Part shown: in pieces, positions 32,818 to 39,987 of the stretch
Position numbering within the stretch: the stretch's first letter is position 1
Layout: every line of letters starts with the position of its first letter
Source: Algoriphagus sp. PAP.12
Lineage (GTDB): Bacteria; Bacteroidota; Bacteroidia; Cytophagales; Cyclobacteriaceae
Reading direction: 5' to 3'
Assembly: GCF_026652115.1 (NCBI RefSeq)
Contig: NZ_JAPPSQ010000007.1
Span: 124,001 to 188,000 of the forward strand
DNA: 64,000 nucleotides
Program-made: the position numbers and the translations under genes
Notes under the pieces: generated by a model
What the model saw: the letters and a program-made list of their open reading frames with translations, nothing else
Told to the model about the DNA's origin: nothing
Database searches by the model: none

Positions 32818-34077
32818 TTAGAATTTGCTCCCTAATCTTTCCTGTACTAAGGAAACGCAATAATTGTGGAAGCTTTCGTCTTCGATATGTTCTAAAACTT
32901 CACCAGCAAAAGCATAAAGCAACAATCCTTTTGCTTGGGTTTTGTCAATTCCTCTTGCCTGTAGGTAGAATAATGCTTCCTCATCCAATTGACCAGTAGT
33001 ACAGCCATGAGAGCATTTTACATCATCTGCCCAGATTTCCAATTGAGGCTTGGTATTGATCACCGCATCTTCAGAAAGAAGGATGTTGTTGTTTTGCTGG
33101 AAAGCATTGGTTTTCTGAGCGTCTTGACGCACGAAAATCTTTCCGTTGAAAACACCTCTAGATTGATCAGCGAGAATTCCTTTGTATAATTCATTGGATT
33201 CTGCATGAGGAATAGTATGATCCACGTTGGTATGATTGTCCACGTGGGTCTTATCATTCAATAGGTATAAACCATACATGTTTCCTTCAGAATTACTTCC
33301 CAAAAGATTCAAGTTCAGGTTATTTCTAACCATGTCACCAGAAAGGGAAATAGTAACTGCAGTGAACTGAGAGTCTTTCTGGATATCTGTTTCAATATTA
33401 CTTACCTCAATTGCTTGATCGCCTTCGTTTTGAAGCCTGTAATAATGGACTTTGCTATTGATAGCTCCTTTGATTTCCACTACTTGGTTTGAAAAGACTT
33501 TGTCTTCACCTAATAGAATGGTTTTTTCGATGAAAGTCACTTCAGCAAAATCTCCAGCTTCAATCCAAATTCTCGGTTGTACAACCTGCCCAGCACTTGC
33601 TTGAGTAAAGGAAAGAATCAGGATTGGTTTTTCAACCTGAGTTTTCTTAGGAACAGAAACTGCCAGTCCGTCTACAAATGAAGCTTGATTTAAAGCGACA
33701 AATGCATCTTTTACAGGCTTGGCAATGGATCCAATTTCCTGGTCTGAAAGAGCAGAAAATGAGACTTCAGATGGAAGTTGAGAAAGCTCTTCTTCCAGTT
33801 TACCATTGTTCAATACAAGCACGTATCCATCAAACCCTTCGAAAATGGCAGTTTTAACCATTTCTTCAGTGATAGATACAGGTTTTGCTGGATTGAAATC
33901 AGAGATTTCTTTTTCCAGTTTTCTGGCAATCTGAGTGAATTTATATTCCTCTGCTTTGACCGCAGGGAGTCCTTGTGCATAGAAGCTTTCTTTAGCCAAA
34001 GCTCTCTCAGAAGAGAAATCAGCAGGAGCTCCTTCAAACAAAGGGGTAAGGGTATCTTGTGTTGTCAAGGTACTCAT
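32818..34077 (-). CDS. sufD: Fe-S scaffold subunit SufD
   Basis: 419 residues. A right-handed beta-helix core common to SufB and SufD: QVVEIKGAINSKVHYYRLQNEG, DMVRNNLNLNLLGSNSEGNMYG and DNHTNVDHTIPHAESNELYKG, the last with conserved His residues, then EDAVINTKPQLEIWADDVKC, SHGCTTGQLDEEALFYLQAR. SufD pairs with SufB and SufC (SufBC2D) in the cytosol for cluster assembly and iron supply. It lacks the long SufB N-terminal part. It follows sufC by 17 bases. Confidence 0.96.
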   Translation of the reverse strand: MSTLTTQDTLTPLFEGAPADFSSERALAKESFYAQGLPAVKAEEYKFTQIARKLEKEISDFNPAKPVSITEEMVKTAIFEGFDGYVLVLNNGKLEEELSQLPSEVSFSALSDQEIGSIAKPVKDAFVALNQASFVDGLAVSVPKKTQVEKPILILSFTQASAGQVVQPRIWIEAGDFAEVTFIEKTILLGEDKVFSNQVVEIKGAINSKVHYYRLQNEGDQAIEVSNIETDIQKDSQFTAVTISLSGDMVRNNLNLNLLGSNSEGNMYGLYLLNDKTHVDNHTNVDHTIPHAESNELYKGILADQSRGVFNGKIFVRQDAQKTNAFQQNNNILLSEDAVINTKPQLEIWADDVKCSHGCTTGQLDEEALFYLQARGIDKTQAKGLLLYAFAGEVLEHIEDESFHNYCVSLVQERLGSKF

Positions 34078-34094
34078 ATTCTTTTTTTTAGAAA

Positions 34095-34859
34095 TCAGAC
34101 AGTAGCTGCGGAATCAACTTCTTCTTTGATCCAGTCGTAGCCTTTTTCTTCCAGTTCCAACGCCAATTCTTTGGTTCCAGACTTAACGATTCTTCCTTTG
34201 TACAATACGTGTACATAATCAGGAACAATGTAATCCAACAATCTTTGGTAGTGAGTTACTACGATGGTTGCATTATCAGCTGATTTCAATTGATTAACTC
34301 CGTTGGATACAATTCTCAACGCATCGATATCCAAACCTGAATCAGTTTCATCCAAAATGGAAAGAGATGGTTCTAGCATGGCCATTTGGAAGATTTCATT
34401 TCTCTTCTTTTCACCACCAGAAAACCCTTCGTTCAAAGCTCTACTCAACAGCTTTTGATCGATCTCAACCAATTTCATTTTTTCTTTCATCAAAGAAAGG
34501 AACTTCACAGCGTCAAGGGCTTCCAATCCTCTGTATTCTCTTACTTGGTTGACAGCAGTTCTCAAGAAGTTGGTAGAAGAAACCCCTGGGATTTCCACAG
34601 GATATTGGAAAGCCAAGAATACACCTTCCCTAGCACGATCTTCAGGAGCTAGGTCCAAAAGATCTTTTCCTTTGAAAGTAACTTCACCTTCGGTTACCTC
34701 ATATTCTTCTCTTCCTGCCAATACTGAAGCCAAGGTAGATTTTCCTGAACCGTTAGGTCCCATGATAGCATGAACCTCACCGGCTTTGACTTCCAAGTTG
34801 ATTCCTCTTAGGATCGGCGTCCCTTCAATTGAAGCGTGTAGATTTTTTATAGAAAGCAT
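34095..34859 (-). CDS. sufC: Fe-S assembly ATPase SufC
   Basis: 254 residues, ABC-type ATPase. Walker A is GPNGSGKSTLASVLAG (about 34-49), followed by LDLAPEDRAREGVFLAFQYPVEIPGV with the Q-loop, the SufC-type signature FSGGEKKRNEIFQMAMLEP, Walker B SLSILDETDSGLDIDALR and the switch His in IVVTHYQRLLDYI. The pattern FSGGEKKRNE and DETDSGLD is specific for SufC. Works with SufB and SufD in the cytosol. It starts 45 bases after the sufB stop. Confidence 0.97.
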   Translation of the reverse strand: MLSIKNLHASIEGTPILRGINLEVKAGEVHAIMGPNGSGKSTLASVLAGREEYEVTEGEVTFKGKDLLDLAPEDRAREGVFLAFQYPVEIPGVSSTNFLRTAVNQVREYRGLEALDAVKFLSLMKEKMKLVEIDQKLLSRALNEGFSGGEKKRNEIFQMAMLEPSLSILDETDSGLDIDALRIVSNGVNQLKSADNATIVVTHYQRLLDYIVPDYVHVLYKGRIVKSGTKELALELEEKGYDWIKEEVDSAATV

Positions 34860-34904
34860 GATACTAATTTTTCAATTTTTAATTTTCCAATTTTTCAATT
34901 GGGA

Positions 34905-36350
34905 TTACCCCACAGATCCTTCCAAAGTCAATGCAAGAAGCTTTTGTGCTTCTACAGCAAATTCCATCGGAAGTTGATTCAAGACTTCTTTCGCATAACC
35001 ATTAACGATTAGGGCCACTGCATCTTCAGTAGCAATACCTCTTTGGTTACAGTAGAAGATTTGATCCTCGCCGATTTTAGAAGTGGTAGCTTCATGTTCC
35101 ACCTTGGCAGTAGGGTTGTTGATATCGATATAAGGGAAAGTGTGGGCTCCACATCTATCTCCCATTAATAAAGAGTCACATTGGGAGAAGTTACGTGCAT
35201 TGGTTGCGCGCTTCATTACCTGAACTTGACCTCTATATGAGTTTTGAGATTTTCCTGCAGAAATACCTTTGGAAACGATTCTTGATTTGGTGTTTTTACC
35301 TATGTGAATCATTTTGGTTCCTGTGTCAGCTTGCTGATAATTATTTGTTACAGCGACAGAATAGAATTCTCCGATAGAATTATCTCCTTTCAAAATACAA
35401 GAAGGGTACTTCCAAGTTACAGCAGATCCGGTTTCTACTTGAGTCCAGGAAATTTTGGAGTTGTCACCGGCACAAATACCTCTTTTGGTCACGAAGTTGT
35501 AGATACCGCCTTTTCCTTCTTTGTCGCCAGGAAACCAGTTTTGAACAGTAGAATATTTTACTTCTGCATTGGTTGCAGCATAAATTTCCACCACCGCAGC
35601 ATGAAGTTGATTTTCGTCTCTTTGTGGTGCCGTACATCCCTCCAAATAAGAAACGTATGCATCATCCTCAGCTACGATCAATGTTCTTTCGAACTGACCA
35701 GTATTGGCCGCATTGATTCTGAAGTAAGTAGAAAGCTCCATTGGGCATCTTACTCCTTTTGGTATATAGCAGAATGAACCGTCAGAGAAAACCGCCGAGT
35801 TCAATGCTGCATAATAGTTATCAGTCATTGGTACGACTGATCCCAAATATTTTTTAATCAATTCAGGATGCTCTTTTACAGCTTCACTGAAAGAACAGAA
35901 GATGATTCCAAGTTTAGCCAAAGTGCCTTTGAACGTGGTCGCAACAGAAACTGAGTCTAGTACAGCATCTACTGCTATTCCCTGCAATCTTTTTTGCTCG
36001 TTCATGGAGATCCCCAGTCTTTCATAGATCGCTAACAATTCAGGATCTACTTCTTCTAAGCTTTTCGCTTTCTTCTGCTGCTTTGGTGCAGAGTAATAAC
36101 GAAGCTTTTGAAAATCAACTTTAGGGTAGGTTACATTAGCCCATTCAGGCTCCTGCATTTCTTGCCAAGTTCTAAAAGCTTTCAATCTCCACTCCAACAG
36201 CCAAGTTGGCTCTTCTTTCTTCGCGGAGATCCATTTAATGATTTCCTCATTCAGTCCGATCGGTGCTTCGTCCACTTCATAATTGACGGACCATCCGTGT
36301 TCGTATTCTTTTGAGGTAAATTCTTCTAAAATCTGGTTGTCTTTGCTCAT
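34905..36350 (-). CDS. sufB: Fe-S scaffold subunit SufB
   Basis: 481 residues, first gene of the suf operon. The N-terminus ([41 protein letters not shown]) and the beta-helix core ([81 protein letters not shown]) are typical. The conserved Cys of [14 protein letters not shown] and the Glu/His of the SufB-SufD interface are present. Order of the operon: sufB, sufC, sufD, sufS, sufE, sufT, bacilliredoxin. The upstream region contains an inverted repeat at 36397-36420. Confidence 0.97.
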   Translation of the reverse strand: MSKDNQILEEFTSKEYEHGWSVNYEVDEAPIGLNEEIIKWISAKKEEPTWLLEWRLKAFRTWQEMQEPEWANVTYPKVDFQKLRYYSAPKQQKKAKSLEEVDPELLAIYERLGISMNEQKRLQGIAVDAVLDSVSVATTFKGTLAKLGIIFCSFSEAVKEHPELIKKYLGSVVPMTDNYYAALNSAVFSDGSFCYIPKGVRCPMELSTYFRINAANTGQFERTLIVAEDDAYVSYLEGCTAPQRDENQLHAAVVEIYAATNAEVKYSTVQNWFPGDKEGKGGIYNFVTKRGICAGDNSKISWTQVETGSAVTWKYPSCILKGDNSIGEFYSVAVTNNYQQADTGTKMIHIGKNTKSRIVSKGISAGKSQNSYRGQVQVMKRATNARNFSQCDSLLMGDRCGAHTFPYIDINNPTAKVEHEATTSKIGEDQIFYCNQRGIATEDAVALIVNGYAKEVLNQLPMEFAVEAQKLLALTLEGSVG

Positions 36351-36396
36351 GGGTGTGAGTTATTTAGACTAATTACATTTTGACTTGCGAAGGTAC

Positions 36397-36420
36397 AACA
36401 TAAAACCAAATTATTATGTT
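36397..36420. promoter_or_regulatory. Inverted repeat upstream of sufB
   Basis: AACATAA (36397-36403) and TTATGTT (36414-36420) form 7-base arms around a 10-base AT-rich spacer, 47-70 bases upstream of the sufB start codon, the distance expected for a promoter-proximal operator. No known regulator can be named. Short arms in AT-rich DNA can arise by chance. Confidence 0.3.
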
Positions 36421-36504
36421 CAATCCTATTTTAAAAATCTATCAGGGATTCAAAATTTCAATGAAAAAGGCCGTTTTGGCTATGTATACACGTTTTTGGA
36501 AGGA

Positions 36505-36531
36505 TAAAAAAAAGCCCGAATTATTCGGGCT
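36505..36531 (-). terminator. Intrinsic terminator of the Lrp-family gene
   Basis: Perfect stem AGCCCGAAT (36513-36521) / ATTCGGGCT (36523-36531) followed on the minus strand by a U-run (A-run 36506-36513). Confidence 0.92.
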
Positions 36532-36532
36532 T

Positions 36533-36556
36533 AATATATGATTTAAATCATATATT
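36533..36556. promoter_or_regulatory. Perfect 24-base palindrome next to the Lrp-family gene
   Basis: The 24 bases at 36533-36556 read identically on both strands; each half is AATATATGATTT. It sits between the regulator stop codon (32 bases away) and the terminator stem, which it nearly touches. It could be a DNA-binding site for a dimeric regulator or an extension of the 3' structure of the transcript. Function unknown. Confidence 0.5.
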
Positions 36557-36588
36557 TTATTTGGATTTGATCTAAATAGAGAGTATTC

Positions 36589-37062
36589 TTATTTTTCTTT
36601 GTCAAAAAACTGAATAGGGCGATTGATACTTTCTTCCAATACGATCAATGTTTCTGTTCTGTCAATTCCATCCACTTTCTGAATTTTGTCCAAAACCATT
36701 CTTAAATGGTTGGTATCACGGCAAATGATTTTTGCAAAAATTGAATAGTTACCAGTAGTATAGTAAGCGCTGACAACTTCTGAAATTTCCTTCAGCCTTT
36801 CAATAACATTGTCATAAAGGGAGCTTTTTTCCAAATAGATTCCCAAAAAAGCAGAGATATCATATCCCAGTTTAGAGAAGTCAATGTTGAGGGTGGCACT
36901 TTTTACAATCCCCATGTCTTCCAATTTCTTCATCCTCACGTGTACAGTTCCAGAAGAAACGAATACTTTTTTGGCTATTTCAGTGTATGGGGTTTTGGCA
37001 TCCTCGTTTAAAAGCGAGATGATTTTTAGGTCTATGTTATCGATATCTAAAATTTTATCCAT
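36589..37062 (-). CDS. Lrp/AsnC-family transcriptional regulator
   Basis: 157 residues. N-terminal helix-turn-helix (LDIDNIDLKIISLLNEDAKT, PYTEIAKKVFVSSGTVHVRMKKLEDMGIV) followed by the RAM/AsnC sensor domain (TLNIDFSKLGYDISAFLGIYL, EVVSAYYTTGNYSIFAKIIC, IQKVDGIDRTETLIVLEES). The glycine-containing turn TTGNYS is the amino-acid-binding loop of the family. Such proteins act as octamers responding to amino acids; the effector here is unknown. It is a single gene with its own terminator, in front of the suf operon on the same strand. Confidence 0.94.
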   Translation of the reverse strand: MDKILDIDNIDLKIISLLNEDAKTPYTEIAKKVFVSSGTVHVRMKKLEDMGIVKSATLNIDFSKLGYDISAFLGIYLEKSSLYDNVIERLKEISEVVSAYYTTGNYSIFAKIICRDTNHLRMVLDKIQKVDGIDRTETLIVLEESINRPIQFFDKEK

Positions 37063-37326
37063 TTTTCTATGTTGGATTTAGATGATTGTTAATGAAATCG
37101 CTTGTAAATTAGAGATTGTTCAAAATATTGCAAAATTATTTTTTCAATTTGTAATTAAAATCAAAAATCTTTTACTTTGGAATCGAAATAATTGTCTTTC
37201 TGAAAATTTTGATTTTTAATTATTAATGAATCGAATATTCGGGATATTGGTGTTTTGCCAAACTTTCAGTTATTTCGAGTAAAACTTTTAATCTCTAAAG
37301 TTATATTTGGGTTTATATTCTGAAAA

Positions 37327-37362
37327 GGGTCTTGCTACTGGCAGGACTTTTTTGTTGTCTTT
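37327..37362 (+). terminator. Terminator-like hairpin without an upstream gene
   Basis: GTCTTGC (37329-37335) pairs with GCAGGAC (37341-37347) with one GU pair, followed by six T and a second T-run. No plus-strand gene lies upstream, and the promoter of the next gene lies downstream, so it may end a short RNA. Confidence 0.5.
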
Positions 37363-37384
37363 TTTAAAATTTTAAATACATTTT

Positions 37385-37417
37385 TTTGCATTTGAAAATT
37401 TAAAAAGTGTATTTTTG
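37385..37417 (+). promoter_or_regulatory. Bacteroidota-type promoter for the gene at 37438
   Basis: TTTG at 37385-37388 and TATTTTTG (TAnnTTTG consensus) at 37410-37417 with a 21-base spacer. The start codon is at 37438, so the leader would be about 15 bases. Confidence 0.65.
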
Positions 37418-37437
37418 TCGTAAATCCTCCTGAAAGT

Positions 37438-37971
37438 ATGATCAGACAATATTCTATCAAATCGCTTCCCGTTTTTATTTTTTGTATTCTATTTATCGGC
37501 CAGCAATTGACTGCAAAAGCAATGGCTCAAGTAAATGGCGAAGATGGAATAGATAAAAATGTAACTGTTCAGTATAATAAGTTGAGTCTTTCAATGGTAG
37601 AACCTACGGAAAGAAATTTCAAGATTAGCAGTGCAGAAGATGTCGAACTGGTACCTTTGACCCTTGTGGAAGAAAATATAGCCAATAATTTGTCGTCTCA
37701 TTGGGCTTGGCCTGAGTATACATTGGAAATGATTGATTCTTATTCTCCATTTTTATTCAGAACCAAAAAATCTCAAGAAGTCGAAGAGGTCAAAGTTCAC
37801 TTAAAAGTAGATTCTAAGGGCAAAGTGTCAGGATATGAATTGGTATCAGAGGTTGATAAAGGTTTGAAAGAAAGAATAGATTATTTGGTCAGAAAGCTTC
37901 CAAAATGTAAGCCTGTCCCAGGTTTTTCTAATTATTCACCTGAGGTATTTGAATTGACTATCAGAAAATAA
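37438..37971 (+). CDS. Exported protein with a TonB-C-like end, function unknown
   Basis: 177 residues. A signal peptide (LPVFIFCILFIGQQLTAKAMAQ) indicates export. The middle is not recognised. The last 60 residues (EVKVHLKVDSKGKVSGYELV, then a basic helix and KCKPVPGFSNYSPEVFELTI) resemble the beta-alpha-beta arrangement of the C-terminal domain of TonB-like energy transducers, but there is no membrane anchor and no Pro-rich linker. So it could be a stand-alone periplasmic TonB-C-like protein. The gene has its own promoter upstream and a strong terminator at 38000-38030, so it is monocistronic. Confidence 0.78.
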   Translation: MIRQYSIKSLPVFIFCILFIGQQLTAKAMAQVNGEDGIDKNVTVQYNKLSLSMVEPTERNFKISSAEDVELVPLTLVEENIANNLSSHWAWPEYTLEMIDSYSPFLFRTKKSQEVEEVKVHLKVDSKGKVSGYELVSEVDKGLKERIDYLVRKLPKCKPVPGFSNYSPEVFELTIRK

Positions 37972-37999
37972 GGTCCGGTTTTTCGCTTTTTCTTTAAAC

Positions 38000-38032
38000 G
38001 GTGCTATTACACAATAGCGCCTTTTTTATTTT
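38000..38032 (+). terminator. Intrinsic terminator after the exported TonB-C-like gene
   Basis: Stem GGTGCTATT (38000-38008) / AATAGCGCC (38013-38021) with a four-base loop, followed by TTTTTTATTTTT. Confidence 0.9.
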
Positions 38033-38058
38033 TAACCCTTTCAAAAACCACCCAGCAT

Positions 38059-39975
38059 ATGAAAAAAATCATTACTATTTCTGGTTTTGCCTTGATTGCA
38101 GGACTAGGTCAAGCTCAGGTCAAGCCCTTTCAAAAGGAACCAGTTTTTCCTGAAAATAACTCAAAAGCGAAGTTTTACACGGTTTCTGGAGAAAGACACG
38201 GTCCTTCATTTTTTAAAAAAGAAGTTTTTCCTGAGGTAGAATATACCCCTGGCGAAAGCCTTGAATTTAATAAATATCACACTGTAAATGTGATGTATCA
38301 CTGGTATGAAACATGGGCCAAACAGTTTCCTGAGATAGTTGATTTGTATGTGATTGGGGAATCATTGGAAGGTCGACCAATTTATCAAATGACCATTACC
38401 AATAAGAAAACTGGGAAAGAAACTGATAAACCAGCTGCTTACTTTGAAGGAGGAAGACATTCTGGTGAAATCACATCTTCCGAATCCATTCTTTGGTTAA
38501 CTCAGCATATTTTGGATAATTATGGAAAAGATCCAGAAATCACCCACTTGGTAGATACAAAGACAATTTACCTTCGTCCTCAGAACAATCCGGATGGATC
38601 AAACCTTTATCTATACACTGCTCAAGCAAATAGAAGTACAGTAAGACCTCATGACAATGATCGCGATGGGTTATTGGATGAAGATCCTGGGGAAGACCTT
38701 GATGGTGATGGTATTCTTTATCAAATTAGAAAGAAAGCTGAAACTGAAGAAGATAAGAAAAAGGCGAATTTTATCGTAGATCCTGATCATCCATCTGGGA
38801 AACTGATGAAAAGAGTCCAAGCTGGAAAAGGGGAATATTTGATGTATTCAGAAGGAATTGATAACGATGGAGATGGGAGTTTTAATGAAGATGGGATAGG
38901 TGGACTAGATCTTCATAGAAACTACCCTGAAAACTGGAGGCCAGATATTGGAGGAGATCTGACAGGTAGAGGATATACACAATATGGCGCCGGTGAATAC
39001 CCTTTGAGCGAGCCTGAAAGTAAAGCGACAGTTCTTTGGGTCTTGAGTCATCCCAATATTTCGGTGGTAAACTCTATGGATACACGTGTTCCTATGCATC
39101 TTAGAGCACCATCTACTTCCAAAGCAGAGGAAAGTATGTACCCAAGTGATTTGGAGATTTACAAAGAGATGGATGAATTGGGACTTTCATTTACAGCTTA
39201 TCCTTGGGCGGGTGACGTGTATGAAACTTACGCTACTCGATACAAAGTGAATCGAATGACGGGAGATCCTTTGAAACCATCACCATTATTTGGACATGGG
39301 CCAGATTTTGGGTATTTCTATTTTGGAAGTGTATGGTATGGTGATGAGTTATGGAACAACGGCGCCATGAAAGATTACAATGGCGACGGAATCTACGATG
39401 ATTACGATGCTTTGATGTGGGATGAGGAAGAGAATGGGGGCAAAGGATTTAAATCCTGGACTCCTTTGACCCATCCCCAATTGGGAGAAGTAGAGATCGG
39501 AGGTTTCCATCCTAAGTTCTTTGGGCAAAACGGACCCACCTGGCAGTTAGAAAATTGGGCTAAAAAACAGGCACAATTCAATTTGGCCATGGCAAAAAGA
39601 CTTCCTGAATTGAAAGTAGGTGAAGCGGTGGTGAAAGAATTAGGGAAAGGCGAATATGAAGTCAGTCTTTCTTGGGAAAATGTTGGTGGTTTGCCAGTCG
39701 CTTTAGAACAAGCCAAATTGGTGAAAATTGTACAGGAAGATCGAGTGTCTCTAAATTTTGCTAAGGAACTTACAGAAGGCTATGAGGATGCAAAAGTTCA
39801 AATTCTGAGCCCTGAACTAAATGATAAGACCATTTATGCAGGATATACTGGGAAAGGCGAAAAGAAATCGGCCACCTTCAAACTGAAGGTTAATTCAGAA
39901 GAGCCAGTAAAAGGAAAGATCAGGTTATCTTCTACTAGAGGTGGCTTTTTTGAAAAAGAATTCACTATAAACTAA
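38059..39975 (+). CDS. M14-family carboxypeptidase-like exported protein
   Basis: 638 residues. Signal peptide TISGFALIAGLGQAQ. The M14 core shows the zinc pair HSGE (His 134, Glu 137) in EGGRHSGEITSSES, the RPQNNPDGS block and the substrate-binding region GLDLHRNYPENW. Between them are Asp-rich loops (DNDRDGLLDEDPGEDLDGDG, DNDGDGSFNEDG) of calcium-binding type. At the site where the family has the third zinc ligand, usually SxHT, this protein has NSMDTRVPMHLRAP, so His seems replaced by Asp. Later HPQLGEVEIGG is usual for Bacteroidota members. The C-terminal 120 residues are an Ig-like beta domain. Probably secreted peptidase; activity needs testing. It pairs with the S9 peptidase gene 12 bases downstream. 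Confidence 0.88.
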   Translation: MKKIITISGFALIAGLGQAQVKPFQKEPVFPENNSKAKFYTVSGERHGPSFFKKEVFPEVEYTPGESLEFNKYHTVNVMYHWYETWAKQFPEIVDLYVIGESLEGRPIYQMTITNKKTGKETDKPAAYFEGGRHSGEITSSESILWLTQHILDNYGKDPEITHLVDTKTIYLRPQNNPDGSNLYLYTAQANRSTVRPHDNDRDGLLDEDPGEDLDGDGILYQIRKKAETEEDKKKANFIVDPDHPSGKLMKRVQAGKGEYLMYSEGIDNDGDGSFNEDGIGGLDLHRNYPENWRPDIGGDLTGRGYTQYGAGEYPLSEPESKATVLWVLSHPNISVVNSMDTRVPMHLRAPSTSKAEESMYPSDLEIYKEMDELGLSFTAYPWAGDVYETYATRYKVNRMTGDPLKPSPLFGHGPDFGYFYFGSVWYGDELWNNGAMKDYNGDGIYDDYDALMWDEEENGGKGFKSWTPLTHPQLGEVEIGGFHPKFFGQNGPTWQLENWAKKQAQFNLAMAKRLPELKVGEAVVKELGKGEYEVSLSWENVGGLPVALEQAKLVKIVQEDRVSLNFAKELTEGYEDAKVQILSPELNDKTIYAGYTGKGEKKSATFKLKVNSEEPVKGKIRLSSTRGGFFEKEFTIN

Positions 39976-39987
39976 AACCAATTATTT

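Larger units (their letters stand above)
37063..37437. other. Gene-free stretch of 375 bases with regulatory signals
   Basis: No reading frame of note. It holds the promoter side of the divergent Lrp-family gene, a TATATTTG box at 37302-37309, an intrinsic-terminator hairpin at 37327-37353 on the plus strand, and a good promoter at 37385-37417 for the gene at 37438. The remainder is AT-rich sequence in which I see nothing. Confidence 0.6.

Noticed and set aside
37063..37437. Riboswitch before the exported TonB-C-like gene.
   Set aside because: The promoter at 37385-37417 leaves a leader of about 15 bases, too short for an aptamer.
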